From: Prevotella sp. | GTDB taxonomy: Bacteria; Bacteroidota; Bacteroidia; Bacteroidales; Bacteroidaceae | Length of the DNA stretch: 58,742 nt | Direction of reading: 5' to 3' | Assembly (NCBI GenBank): GCA_017470055.1 | Contig: JAFUFD010000071.1 | Span: forward strand, 1 to 58,742 | In this document: positions 9,612-17,661 of the stretch, in pieces | How positions within the stretch are numbered: the first letter of the stretch is position 1 | Layout of the letters: each line of letters starts with the position of its first letter | Translations under genes and position numbers: made by a program | The notes under the pieces: model-generated | Database searches by the model: none | Told to the model about the DNA's origin: nothing | What the model saw: only the letters and a program-made list of their open reading frames with translations

Positions 9612-10009
9612 GGAAAGTTTTGGCTTTTGGCTTATGGCTTATGGCTTTTGGCTTTTGGCAGAGTTGTTCCCGTCAGGAGCCAACGCCAGAGGAGTTGGCA
9701 GGCAAAGCGGCAAAGGAGTATTACGACCATCTTTTGGCTGGCGATTATGAGGCTTTTCTTCAAGGGAAGGCAGATAGCGACTCGTTGCCGAGTGGCTACC
9801 GTCAAGAGTTGTTGCATGCCTATGAGCAGTTCATGCAAGAGCAAGAGAAAAGTCATGGCGGTATTGTGGGGGTCGACCTCACCAATGCGAGGAACGATAG
9901 CCTTCAACAAGTCATGCAGGCGTTCCTGCTTCTGACCTTCAAGGATTCCGTCAAAGAGGAGATTGTTATTCCGATGGTGCTTCGTGATGGGCAGTGGAAG
10001 ATGCGTTAG
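9608..10009 (+). CDS. Small lipoprotein, DUF4878-like size, function unknown
   Basis: 133 residues. The N-terminus is a short hydrophobic signal ending at Cys20 in FWQSC, so the mature protein is probably a lipoprotein. The remainder (a helix around [23 protein letters not shown], then a strand-rich end [14 protein letters not shown]) resembles small NTF2-like or DUF4878-type lipoproteins, but I do not recognise it with certainty. The signal peptide is encoded by a degenerate tandem repeat of GGCTTTT/GGCTTAT words at 9619-9660. It overlaps der by four bases and overlaps the convergent mlaF-like gene by 44 bases at its 3' end. Confidence 0.7.
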   Translation: MRKVLAFGLWLMAFGFWQSCSRQEPTPEELAGKAAKEYYDHLLAGDYEAFLQGKADSDSLPSGYRQELLHAYEQFMQEQEKSHGGIVGVDLTNARNDSLQQVMQAFLLLTFKDSVKEEIVIPMVLRDGQWKMR

Positions 10010-10766
10010 TCGCATTGACCACCTCTCGCATCTCTTTCAACAACTCACTGGCGAAGATAAAATCTGTCAACCGTTTATTCGTCGATCCCATGATATCAGC
10101 AGAGACCCCTTGCCATTCCTTATGACCTTCGTAGATGAAGATGATGTTCTCGCCGATGGTCGTCACCGAGTTCATATCATGCGTATTGATAATCGTCGTC
10201 ATGTTGAACTCCTGTGTGATGCTATGCAGCAGGTCGTCAATCACTAATGAGGTTTTGGGGTCCAGACCAGAGTTCGGCTCATCGCAGAACAGGTATTTAG
10301 GATTCAGGGCGATGGCACGGGCGATGGCGACACGTTTCTGCATACCGCCGGATATCTCCCCTGGGAATTTCTCCTCTGCTCCTACCAGATTGACACGGTC
10401 AAGGCAATCCATGGCACGTCTCTGACGTTCCCGTAGGTTCATGGTCGAAAACATATCCAGTGGGAACATCACATTCTCCATCACGGTCATGGAGTCGAAG
10501 AGCGCCGCACTCTGGAAAATCATACCCATCTCCCGTCGCATGTGTATCTTCTCTTGTTTCGACATAGACACAAAGTCACGTCCGTCGTATAGAATCTGTC
10601 CACTGGTAGGCTCTAACAGTCCAACAAGGTTCTTGATCAATACAGTCTTGCCGCTACCACTCTGTCCGATAATCAGATTGGTCTTTCCATCCTCAAAGAC
10701 GGCGTTGATGTCCTGTAGCACGTCTTTGTCGTCAAAACTCTTGTATAAGTTCTTTACCTCTATCAT
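9966..10766 (-). CDS. ABC transporter ATPase, MlaF-like
   Basis: 266 residues. Walker A is GQSGSGKT (34-41), the signature is ISGGMQKRVAIARA, Walker B is YLFCDEPNSGLDP, and the switch His is in THDMNS. The GMQKRV form of the signature is typical of the MlaF/Ttg2A group that energises phospholipid traffic between outer and inner membrane. The permease gene lies directly upstream and overlaps by four bases. No MCE-domain (MlaD) gene is in the window on this side, so the substrate-binding component must be elsewhere. Its 3' end overlaps the convergent lipoprotein gene. Confidence 0.9.
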   Translation of the reverse strand: MIEVKNLYKSFDDKDVLQDINAVFEDGKTNLIIGQSGSGKTVLIKNLVGLLEPTSGQILYDGRDFVSMSKQEKIHMRREMGMIFQSAALFDSMTVMENVMFPLDMFSTMNLRERQRRAMDCLDRVNLVGAEEKFPGEISGGMQKRVAIARAIALNPKYLFCDEPNSGLDPKTSLVIDDLLHSITQEFNMTTIINTHDMNSVTTIGENIIFIYEGHKEWQGVSADIMGSTNKRLTDFIFASELLKEMREVVNATNASSTAHHEAPSE

Positions 10767-11515
10767 GACAGCAGTTGGGTTAGGAAGACATCAGAGAAAA
10801 GTATCAGGGCACTGGACGACACCACGGCATCAGTAGACGCTTTACCTACGTTGACGGAACCGCCCTCAACGGTATAGCCGAAGTAAGAGGGGACTGCCGT
10901 GATGATGAAGGCAAAGAATTGGCTTTTGATGATACTCATCCACACAAACCAAGGTATGAAGGCATGCTGTAGTCCCAAGGTGAGGTCGTCAGGCACGATG
11001 ATATGTCCCACATAGGCAGTGCCATAGGCTCCGATAATACCCATGCCAGAGGAGAAGATGACCAGCAAAGGCATGATGGTGAGCATTCCCAGGATCTTGG
11101 GTAGTATGAGGTAGCAGGCGGAGTTGACTCCCATGATGTCCAGGGCGTCAATCTGCTGTGTCACTCGCATCGTTCCTATCTCTGAAGCGATGTTAGAGCC
11201 CACCTTTCCAGCAAGGATCAGACACATGATAGATGAGGAGAACTCCAGCAGCATGATCTCACGAGTGGTGTAGCCAGCCACCCATCGGGGCATCCATGGT
11301 GACTCGATGTTCACCTTCATCTGAATACAGATGACCGCACCGATAAAGAACGAGATCAGCAATACGATTCCGATGGAGTTGACACCCAGTTGTGCCATCT
11401 CTTTCACATATTGTTTCCAGAACATGCGGAATCGCTCGGGAATGGAGAAAGTGCGTCCCATCAGCAAAAGGAATTTGCCAAACATGGTTAGCCACTTATA
11501 TAGTAAATTGATCAT
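10763..11515 (-). CDS. MlaE-family lipid ABC permease
   Basis: 250 residues from the ATG at 11515 (MINLLYKWLTMFG). An upstream in-frame ATG at 11590 would extend through the promoter box at 11536-11543 and is rejected. The protein has about five to six hydrophobic segments and the MlaE/DUF140 hallmarks: the amphipathic N-terminus, EIGTMRVTQQIDALDIMG in the middle, and a GGSVNVGKASTDAVV stretch near the C-terminus. It pairs with the ATPase at 9966-10766 to form the inner-membrane part of a phospholipid transporter. Confidence 0.9.
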   Translation of the reverse strand: MINLLYKWLTMFGKFLLLMGRTFSIPERFRMFWKQYVKEMAQLGVNSIGIVLLISFFIGAVICIQMKVNIESPWMPRWVAGYTTREIMLLEFSSSIMCLILAGKVGSNIASEIGTMRVTQQIDALDIMGVNSACYLILPKILGMLTIMPLLVIFSSGMGIIGAYGTAYVGHIIVPDDLTLGLQHAFIPWFVWMSIIKSQFFAFIITAVPSYFGYTVEGGSVNVGKASTDAVVSSSALILFSDVFLTQLLS

Positions 11516-11535
11516 CTTTCTTTCTCTTTTCGCTG

Positions 11536-11543
11536 CAAAGGTA
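11536..11543 (-). promoter_or_regulatory. -7 box of the mla-like operon promoter
   Basis: CAAAGGTA on the plus strand reads TACCTTTG on the minus strand, 20 bases upstream of the permease ATG. The upstream -33 TTTG is not well conserved. It is back to back with the lptB promoter. Confidence 0.5.
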
Positions 11544-11570
11544 CATAAATTTATGAAAAAACTAATAGGT

Positions 11571-11605
11571 TTGGTTGGTTTTTCTCGCAATTTGCACTAT
11601 CTTTG
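11571..11605 (+). promoter_or_regulatory. lptB promoter
   Basis: TATCTTTG at 11598-11605 with a degenerate TTGG-rich -33 region around 11571-11578. It lies eight bases before the ATG at 11614, so the 5' UTR must be very short. This rules out an in-frame TTG start at 11575. Confidence 0.65.
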
Positions 11606-11613
11606 CAGTCGTT

Positions 11614-12435
11614 ATGGACGAGACAACGAACAGACAGGAAGAGCAACTGGTGCTTCGCACAGAGGGACTTGTGAAGATTTACGGCAAGCGTACTGTGGTC
11701 AACGACGTGAGTTTTGACGTGCGACAGGGAGAGATCGTGGGACTGCTGGGACCTAACGGTGCTGGTAAGACCACCTCTTTCTATATGACGACAGGACTGG
11801 TGGTGCCTAATGGCGGTCATGTCTATCTGGGCGACGAGGAGGTGACTGACTATCCCGTTTATCGTCGTGCCCGTGCTGGTATCGGCTATCTGGCGCAGGA
11901 GAACTCCGTGTTCCGTAAGATGTCCGTGGAGGATAATATCCTCTCTGTACTGGAGATGACGGGTAAGCCCCGTGACTATCAGTTGGAGAAGTTGGAGAGT
12001 CTGATCAAGGAGTTCCGTCTGGGCAAGGTGCGCAAGAACAAGGGCGACCAGTTATCTGGTGGTGAGCGTCGTCGTACGGAGATAGCCCGTTGCCTTGCCA
12101 TCGAGCCGAAGTTCATCATGCTCGATGAGCCTTTCGCAGGTGTCGACCCTATCGCCGTGGAGGATATCCAGCAGATTGTATGGCAGTTGAAGTATCGTAA
12201 TATCGGTATCCTGATTACAGACCATAACGTGCATGAGACCCTGAATATCACGGACCGTGCCTATCTGTTGTTCGAGGGGCGCATCCTGTTCCAGGGCAGT
12301 CCTGACGAACTTGCCGTCAATCCTATCGTGAAGGAGAAATACCTCGGCTCCAACTTCGTCTTGCAGAAGAAAGACTTCCAGCGGATGGCGGAGGACAAGA
12401 GACGGAAGGAAGAGGAAGAAGACGCAGCATCATAA
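11614..12435 (+). CDS. lptB: LPS export ABC transporter ATPase
   Basis: 273 residues from the ATG at 11614. LptB powers lipopolysaccharide extraction from the inner membrane. Walker A GPNGAGKT (46-53), signature [16 protein letters not shown] and Walker [15 protein letters not shown] are in the exact LptB form, as is the switch [10 protein letters not shown] charged tail of about 30 residues ([16 protein letters not shown]) extends past the family core. No lptF, lptG or lptC is adjacent. It is divergent from the mla-like operon and ends in a bidirectional terminator. Confidence 0.95.
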   Translation: MDETTNRQEEQLVLRTEGLVKIYGKRTVVNDVSFDVRQGEIVGLLGPNGAGKTTSFYMTTGLVVPNGGHVYLGDEEVTDYPVYRRARAGIGYLAQENSVFRKMSVEDNILSVLEMTGKPRDYQLEKLESLIKEFRLGKVRKNKGDQLSGGERRRTEIARCLAIEPKFIMLDEPFAGVDPIAVEDIQQIVWQLKYRNIGILITDHNVHETLNITDRAYLLFEGRILFQGSPDELAVNPIVKEKYLGSNFVLQKKDFQRMAEDKRRKEEEEDAAS

Positions 12436-12440
12436 AATAA

Positions 12441-12474
12441 AAAGGAATCAGTCAATCAACTGATTCCTTTTATT
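12441..12474. terminator. Bidirectional terminator between convergent genes
   Basis: Perfect 12-base inverted repeat AAAGGAATCAGT (12441-12452) / ACTGATTCCTTT (12459-12470), with an A-rich tract on the left and a T run on the right. It serves lptB from one side and the nucleotidyltransferase operon from the other. Confidence 0.9.
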
Positions 12475-12485
12475 GTTATAGTAGT

Positions 12486-13235
12486 TTATAGTAGTTCCTT
12501 TGGCATGAGTTCCTTGGCTCGCTCGAAGTCCTCAGGGGTGTCTAACTCATACGAGAAATAACTCGTGGTGTCGACCACCTTGAAGGTATGCCCTTGTGGG
12601 ATGAGGCGTTCGAAGCAACGCTCGTAGAACACGTCGATGAGTCCCTCCTTGAGGGCCATCTGGTCGAGTTCCTTGTAGAGTGCCTCACTATAGTCTGCCG
12701 TCATCTTCTCGATACCCACTGACTCCCCGATGGCGTCCTGGATGCTGCATATCTTACTGATCTCCGTGATATGCCCGTCAGTGTCCACGATGACTTTGAT
12801 CTCCTCCTCGCCACACTCATGGCGGTTGAGGGCAAGTGCGGACTCCGGCTCGTGGGCGATACGTGCCACGGCGGCAGGGTCGCAGAGGATGTCACTGTCC
12901 ATCAGCAGGAACTCCTTGCCTCGTACGAACTCACCAGCCATCCACAGCGAGTAGATGTTGTTGTTGTGCTCGTAGTCCGCGTTGTGGAGGAAGTGGAAGG
13001 TGGGCTGTTTGCCGTTAGTTGAGGGCTGTTTGCTATAGGCAGTAAGGAAATCGACAATCTGCTCCGCACGATAGCCAGTGACCACCACGAACTCGCTGAT
13101 GCCAGCCTGTTGCATGGCACGGACGGTGCGCTCCAGCAGTGTGCGCTCACCCACCTTCAGCAGGCACTTGGGTTTCGTGTCTGTCAAAGGGCGCAGGCGT
13201 TTCGCCATGCCAGCGGCAAGAATCACTCCTATCAT
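12486..13235 (-). CDS. Sugar/choline-type nucleotidyltransferase (putative CTP:phospho-alcohol cytidylyltransferase)
   Basis: 249 residues. The N-terminal LAAGMAKRLRPLTDTKPKCLL is the nucleotide-binding signature of the NTP_transferase fold. LLMDSDILCDP near residue 115 supplies the metal-binding Asp. Short single-domain members with this spacing include LicC-type phosphocholine cytidylyltransferases, which activate a phospho-alcohol with CTP. As last gene of a four-gene minus-strand set ending in a CDP-alcohol phosphotransferase, making a CDP-alcohol is the most economical role. The substrate is inferred. It overlaps the preceding PLP gene by four bases. Residues around TAYSKQPSTNGKQPTFHF are encoded by a short imperfect DNA repeat near 13005-13035. 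Confidence 0.8.
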   Translation of the reverse strand: MIGVILAAGMAKRLRPLTDTKPKCLLKVGERTLLERTVRAMQQAGISEFVVVTGYRAEQIVDFLTAYSKQPSTNGKQPTFHFLHNADYEHNNNIYSLWMAGEFVRGKEFLLMDSDILCDPAAVARIAHEPESALALNRHECGEEEIKVIVDTDGHITEISKICSIQDAIGESVGIEKMTADYSEALYKELDQMALKEGLIDVFYERCFERLIPQGHTFKVVDTTSYFSYELDTPEDFERAKELMPKELL

Positions 13236-14281
13236 TTCTTGACAATCTTTAGGATGGTGTCGACAACAGTCTGGGTCTGCTCCTTGCGTCCCAAGGTGAT
13301 GCGCAGACAGGACTCCAAGCCCTTGTCGCCCATGAACTTGATCTTATAGTCCTGTACTTTCAGCGCCTCCATCAACTGCTCCTTGATCTCCACAGGATAC
13401 TTGATGAGGATGAAGTTAGCGACAGACTTATATACCTTGAAACCAGGCAGGTTGCCCAACTCTTTCTTATACAACTGGCGTCCCCATTCCATGTCGTCGG
13501 CTACCTTGCGATAGTGCTCGTCACTATCGAGGGCAGCGAGAGCGACAGCCTCGGAGAAGCGGTTGTAGCCCAGGTATTTGTTGACATAACTCTCAAACTG
13601 GTCGTGCCCCTTGCCAATGAAGCCGAAGCCTACACGCAGACCAGGCAGTCCGTAGAACTTAGACAGGGTGCGTGAGATGATGAGGTTGCTGTATTTGTTG
13701 ACCAGTGGGGCAATATATGCCGTATCCGTGCTGATGAAACTGGCGTACGCCTCGTCGATGAGCACCATCGTGTCAGAAGGGATGCTCTCCATGATACGCC
13801 CAGTCTCCTCTGGGGTCAGTCCGTTACCTGTGGGGTTGTTAGGAGAGGCGAGCAACAGCATGCGAGGATGCACACGGTTGGTGTACTCGATAACCTCGTC
13901 GATGTCGTAGGCGAAGGTGTCCTCCTGCTCGTGGAGGGGGTACATCTCAAAAGTACCGCCACACTCACTTGCCACACGGTTATAGTACCACCATGAGAAC
14001 TCTGGGATGAGGATCTTGGTATTGGGCGTTCCCTCTTGGCTGTTGACAGAGAGGAAATAGTGGATGGCATTCTTCAGCATGTCCTCACCGCCATAGGTCA
14101 GGAGCACCTGGCTCTCAGGTACACCATAGATCTCGCTCAGGCGGACGGAGATGACACTCTTCTTGCCCTCGTCGTAGATACGAGTGTAGAAACACAAAGT
14201 CTTTGGGTCGAAATTCTTGATAGCGTCAACCACTTTCTGGCTGGGCTCAAAGTTAAATTCGTTTCTGTCGAGATAATTCAT
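13232..14281 (-). CDS. Fold-type I PLP enzyme, CobD/HisC-like (putative amino-acid phosphate decarboxylase)
   Basis: 349 residues. The PLP Lys is Lys208 in SRTLSKFYGLPGLRVG. Asp176 in LIDEAYASF and the SPNNPTG loop (146-152) complete the cofactor site. HisC usually has SKAFxLAGLR at this point, whereas L-threonine-O-3-phosphate decarboxylase (CobD) has TKFYxxPGLR; the KFY-PGLR form here points to the CobD side. A relative in norcobamide makers decarboxylates phosphoserine to ethanolamine phosphate, which would suit the cytidylyltransferase and CDP-alcohol transferase in this operon. No cobalamin or histidine genes are near. Family firm; decarboxylase activity and substrate inferred. Histidinol-phosphate aminotransferase is the main alternative. 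Confidence 0.85.
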   Translation of the reverse strand: MNYLDRNEFNFEPSQKVVDAIKNFDPKTLCFYTRIYDEGKKSVISVRLSEIYGVPESQVLLTYGGEDMLKNAIHYFLSVNSQEGTPNTKILIPEFSWWYYNRVASECGGTFEMYPLHEQEDTFAYDIDEVIEYTNRVHPRMLLLASPNNPTGNGLTPEETGRIMESIPSDTMVLIDEAYASFISTDTAYIAPLVNKYSNLIISRTLSKFYGLPGLRVGFGFIGKGHDQFESYVNKYLGYNRFSEAVALAALDSDEHYRKVADDMEWGRQLYKKELGNLPGFKVYKSVANFILIKYPVEIKEQLMEALKVQDYKIKFMGDKGLESCLRITLGRKEQTQTVVDTILKIVKK

Positions 14282-14287
14282 AATATC

Positions 14288-15322
14288 TTATTTTAATTTC
14301 ATTAATAGCATACCAATGGCAATCCAGATGATCTCTCTCACACGGCAGATGATACTCACGAAGATACCCAGTGCGGCGGAGAGTCCCAATGCCGCTATCG
14401 AGAGTACGAAACCACCCTCCTGCACTCCTATCTGCATGGGCAGGAAACCAATCATATTGGCGAAGAGAGTCGTGAAGGCGACAATCAGGATGCTGTGGAG
14501 GAATGTCAGCGTCAGTCCTCCCAGTCCACCTCCGCAGTCGATGCCAAACAAGAGGAGCATGAACATCACCTCCAGGCTCTGTACCACACGGGAGGAGTAT
14601 TCCAAGAAAAGGCTCTTGTAGAAGGCACGGGTGTCTTGCGCATAGAGTGCCGCAATTTGTTTGTCGATATTCTCTATCGCCTCCGAGTGGCGTGCCCAGA
14701 AGCGCAGGGTCCATTTCCTCAGTCCGGGAATCTTCGCCACCACGCCTAACACGTATTTCACCAGTCCGTTACGATACCCCTTGGAGAAGAGGTAGAAAAA
14801 GAACAGGCAGAAGACGACGATGATGCCAAGGACGGTGCCGATAACTGTCGTCATAGGCATGTCACCTGCAAGTACCAGGGCAAGGTAGATGAAGATACTG
14901 ATAAACCAGAACCAGAAGTGGGCGAAGAAATGCATCATGGCATAAAGGATGACGGACGATGTGGCATGCTGCTTGTCGATGTCCTTCGAGAGTTCCATGA
15001 TGCGATAGGGCTCCCCGCCCAGTCCTCCCACAGGAGTGGCATAGTTGAGGGCATAGCCCGTGATGGTCAGTCGGTAGAGCCGCCAGAAACTCACAGGCAT
15101 CTTCCCTTGTATGTTTCCCTCGATGATGCTCTGCCATGCGAGGGCGTTAAGGGCATAGACGAAGATCCAGATGCCGATGATGGGGATGAGCCAGTAGCCG
15201 GCATGACAGAGATGCTCCCATAGTTCGACGAAACTCACGTCGAATGTGAACAGCATCACCACCACGGCAGCGACACCGAGGAAGAAAAACAGGTTATTTA
15301 ACTGTTGCTTCGTCCACTTCAT
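14288..15322 (-). CDS. Flippase-like membrane protein (LPG synthase TM / UPF0104 family)
   Basis: 344 residues with about eight hydrophobic helices. The TPVGGLGGEPYR motif near residue 100 and the late QIGVQEGGFVLS motif are typical of the lysylphosphatidylglycerol synthase transmembrane (UPF0104) family. It lacks the cytosolic aminoacyl-transferase domain of MprF, so a lipid flippase or glycosyl-lipid role fits better than aminoacylation. It lies six bases from each neighbour in the headgroup operon, consistent with moving the finished lipid across the inner membrane; that role is inference. Confidence 0.85.
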   Translation of the reverse strand: MKWTKQQLNNLFFFLGVAAVVVMLFTFDVSFVELWEHLCHAGYWLIPIIGIWIFVYALNALAWQSIIEGNIQGKMPVSFWRLYRLTITGYALNYATPVGGLGGEPYRIMELSKDIDKQHATSSVILYAMMHFFAHFWFWFISIFIYLALVLAGDMPMTTVIGTVLGIIVVFCLFFFYLFSKGYRNGLVKYVLGVVAKIPGLRKWTLRFWARHSEAIENIDKQIAALYAQDTRAFYKSLFLEYSSRVVQSLEVMFMLLLFGIDCGGGLGGLTLTFLHSILIVAFTTLFANMIGFLPMQIGVQEGGFVLSIAALGLSAALGIFVSIICRVREIIWIAIGMLLMKLK

Positions 15323-15328
15323 GACCCT

Positions 15329-16315
15329 TTAATCTTTTAATTTTCCCGTGATCTGTTTGCAGAACGCCTCATGGCGATGGTTGACATACCAGGCGAGCAG
15401 TCCCATGGCAAAAATCTCGAACACGAAGTTCATGGCAGGCACGTCCAACAGGCAGAACAGGAACAGCCATGCCGAGCGGAAGTTGAAGGTCAGCAGTCCA
15501 TTCCACTTGATGACGGGCAGCGAGTTACTATGGAACTCCTCACGCACCTCAGCGGGGATGTTGTCGAGACTGCCGTATGTCTCACGCATCGCGGCAAGCA
15601 TTCGCTGGAACTCGGGGGTCCGCTTCTCCTGCTTCTGCGTATAGCCGATATACGACTTCTGGAAGAGGCGCTCTACCCAAGGGGTGTCGCTCGTCATCTG
15701 GTCGTAGATCTCCTGCTGCTTCTTCGAGTTGTCGAGTTCGCTGCCCTTCTCTCCCTTGAGGAAGAACAGGTGTGCCTGGATGTAATAGTCGGCAAGACGC
15801 TGCTGTCCGGCAAGTCCTGTGATGCCAGAGATCAGTCCTAAGATGAAGACGATGACGGTGGCGATGATGACGTTCTGCTCCGTGTCAGCGATGCCCAGGA
15901 AGTTGAACTCCAACGTGTGGTGCTGGTAAAAGCGATAAACCAGGAGTACATAGATAGGTGTGAACCATGCGAAACCAGCCACACCATCGAGGATGCGACC
16001 CAGTCGGCTCTTCTTGCCCGTCATGCGAGCCAGTTGCCCGTCCGTGCAGTCGAAGATGTCTGCGAGGCACAGCAGCAGGATGGCGATGATGTTCATCACG
16101 AGTCCATGGGTTCCCTCATAATAGAAACTGCCACAGGCGAAGAAGAAGGCGCTGGCGGCACCTATGATCATCGACAGGATAGTGACAGTATTCGGGTGTA
16201 TGTCAAGTTTTGCAAAAAGCACTGCCCACCAATAGCAGAAGGGGCGTACCACGTGCAAGTCCAACCAGTCTTCAGTCTCTGCAGACTTGAGTGTCTTTTG
16301 AATCTTCTCGTTCAT
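15329..16315 (-). CDS. CDP-alcohol phosphatidyltransferase family protein with altered motif
   Basis: 328 residues from the ATG at 16315 (MNEKIQKTLK); an ATG 33 bases upstream gives a leader unlike the family and sits next to the promoter. Several membrane helices are visible. The CDP-alcohol phosphotransferase motif D(x)2DG(x)2AR(x)8G(x)3D(x)3D reads D89, D92, G93, A96, R97, G106, D110 and then Gly114 where the last Asp is expected. That Asp is usually regarded as the catalytic base. A hydrophilic insert (about 180-230) separates the core from the last helices. First gene of the four-gene operon; likely couples a CDP-alcohol to a lipid acceptor (diacylglycerol or ceramide), unless inactive or mechanistically different. 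Confidence 0.85.
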   Translation of the reverse strand: MNEKIQKTLKSAETEDWLDLHVVRPFCYWWAVLFAKLDIHPNTVTILSMIIGAASAFFFACGSFYYEGTHGLVMNIIAILLLCLADIFDCTDGQLARMTGKKSRLGRILDGVAGFAWFTPIYVLLVYRFYQHHTLEFNFLGIADTEQNVIIATVIVFILGLISGITGLAGQQRLADYYIQAHLFFLKGEKGSELDNSKKQQEIYDQMTSDTPWVERLFQKSYIGYTQKQEKRTPEFQRMLAAMRETYGSLDNIPAEVREEFHSNSLPVIKWNGLLTFNFRSAWLFLFCLLDVPAMNFVFEIFAMGLLAWYVNHRHEAFCKQITGKLKD

Positions 16316-16345
16316 CTTTTTATATAAAATATAAAATTCAGCCTG

Positions 16346-16377
16346 CAAAATTACGAATAAATAAGGAAAGGGACAAA
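16346..16377 (-). promoter_or_regulatory. Promoter of the lipid-headgroup operon
   Basis: On the minus strand TTTG (16374-16377), 20 bases, TAATTTTG (16346-16353), about 30 bases upstream of the ATG at 16315. It is divergent from the HU-like gene promoter. Confidence 0.7.
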
Positions 16378-16390
16378 TTTATTTAGTTAT

Positions 16391-16423
16391 TTTGCCATAT
16401 TCTCAATATTTTTTGTACCTTTG
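16391..16423 (+). promoter_or_regulatory. Promoter of the HU-like gene
   Basis: TTTG at 16391-16394, 21 bases, TACCTTTG at 16416-16423; ATG at 16456. Confidence 0.7.
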
Positions 16424-16455
16424 CACCACTATAAACCATTTAACTAACATCAACC

Positions 16456-17076
16456 ATGCCAAGAAGTCACGGAATCCCCTATGAGATTCATCCAAGTCCG
16501 AAGAAGGACGCGGAGGGTCGCTCCTTACTCTATGTGCGCCCAAGAAAGCGCAACAAGATCAGTACGGAGGGTATTGAGCAGTTCTGCCACAACCACCTCG
16601 CACTGCCCCTCGGAGAGTTCAAACGTGTGTTCATCTCCTTTCAGGAGGCTGCCAAGTGGTACCTCTCTGAAGGTATGACGGTGGAGACCCCCATCGGCAC
16701 CTTCGCCCCAGTGCTCCGACTGCGTCGTGAGGAGACCGATCCGAAGAAAATTACGGCAAACGACATCTATTTCGACACCATCACCTTCACCCCCAACAAG
16801 GACTTCCTTTTAGAGGTGGGCAATCGCATCCGTGGCTTCCATAAGGCGACAGACCTCTGTGGCAATAGTCAGATGTACGACAAGGAACTGATGCTCAGCA
16901 TCCTCAACCGCATCCTCGACAACTGCAACGGCATGACAACCGCCCGCCAGTTCCAGGCATTGAGCGGACTCTCTTATTTCTCTGCCCGCAAATATCTGGA
17001 TGCTTTATGCGGAGAGAAAAACCCCATTATCAGGAGAAAGCGACTGAACAAGACGTATATTTATTGTAGGGAATAG
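16456..17076 (+). CDS. HU-like DNA-binding protein with C-terminal winged-helix-like domain
   Basis: 206 residues. Residues 1-125 match the Bacteroidetes HU-related layout: a basic start (PRSHGIPYEIHPSPKK), a central helix pair, then TVETPIGTFAPVLRLRRE, corresponding to the beta arm. Residues 135-206 form a helical, basic module (ILDNCNGMTTARQFQALSGLSYFSARKYLDAL) that reads like a helix-turn-helix or winged helix. Bacteroidales encode many such HU-family proteins beside canonical HU. Nucleoid or regulatory binding is likely; the target is unknown. Monocistronic, followed by a repeat-rich spacer. Confidence 0.75.
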   Translation: MPRSHGIPYEIHPSPKKDAEGRSLLYVRPRKRNKISTEGIEQFCHNHLALPLGEFKRVFISFQEAAKWYLSEGMTVETPIGTFAPVLRLRREETDPKKITANDIYFDTITFTPNKDFLLEVGNRIRGFHKATDLCGNSQMYDKELMLSILNRILDNCNGMTTARQFQALSGLSYFSARKYLDALCGEKNPIIRRKRLNKTYIYCRE

Positions 17077-17219
17077 GTTTTCGCCTATAGCCCTAACATC
17101 TTGCGCCTGCAGGCAAAACATCGTCCGCCTGTAGGCGTAAACGTTTATGTCCATAGGCAAAAGATCGTTAGTAGCCTACTAAATCCCCGTTAGGCGGCAC
17201 CTTTCACCTCGTTAGGCGG
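17075..17219. repeat. Cluster of AGGC/GCCT palindromes and direct repeats
   Basis: The spacer after the HU-like gene holds GCCTGCAGGC (17105-17114, perfect palindrome), CGCCT-GT-AGGCG (17126-17137), further TAGGC or GCCTA copies, and two direct copies of GTTAGGCGG (17189-17197 and 17211-17219). At least eight copies of the AGGC core occur in about 145 bases. No ORF is present. Confidence 0.7.
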
Positions 17220-17281
17220 TGCCTTAGTCCCCTTTGAGCGCATCGTAGTCAAAGCGGGGGTATATCTTTCTCTCTCCAAAA

Positions 17282-17313
17282 TTTGGAGGTTTCGAGGAAA
17301 GTGCGTATATTTG
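17282..17313 (+). promoter_or_regulatory. Promoter of the MNT/HEPN pair
   Basis: TTTG at 17282-17285, 20 bases, TATATTTG at 17306-17313; ATG at 17338. This excludes an in-frame TTG start at 17311. Confidence 0.7.
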
Positions 17314-17337
17314 CAAACAGAAAGAAGTCAAAACAAA

Positions 17338-17661
17338 ATGAAGACAGCACAAGTCTTGGACAGTATCAGACAGGTGGCAAGTACGATTCTTCCACAAGGA
17401 AGCAAGTTGTATTTGTATGGATCACGGGCTCGTGGCGATGCTCGCGAGGACAGTGATTGGGATATGTTGTTGCTGCTTGACCAGCCAGAGAGCAATGCTG
17501 ACGACTTCCAGAAATATGTTTATCCGATTATGGAGCGTGGCTTCGATTTGTGGCAATACTTCAGCATCCAGACTTACACCAAAAACGATTGGTATAATGG
17601 TCCGCATGCCATGTTTTATTATAACGTAGAAAAAGACAAGCAACTGATTTATGAGTCTTAA
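17338..17661 (+). CDS. MNT-type nucleotidyltransferase (putative antitoxin)
   Basis: 107 residues from the ATG at 17338. The minimal nucleotidyltransferase motif is complete: GSRARGDAREDSDWD, that is GSxARG followed by SDxD, supplying the two catalytic metal-binding Asp residues; a third likely Asp lies in the FDLWQY strand. In MNT/HEPN modules such proteins neutralise the HEPN partner, in studied cases by AMPylating it. The HEPN gene overlaps by 11 bases. Polymerase-beta-like fold firm; antitoxin role inferred from the pairing. Confidence 0.85.
   Translation: MKTAQVLDSIRQVASTILPQGSKLYLYGSRARGDAREDSDWDMLLLLDQPESNADDFQKYVYPIMERGFDLWQYFSIQTYTKNDWYNGPHAMFYYNVEKDKQLIYES

Noticed and set aside
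10763-11590. Longer MlaE reading starting at 11590
   Set aside because: It would run through the divergent promoter region and adds a non-family N-terminus; ATG 11515 is preferred.
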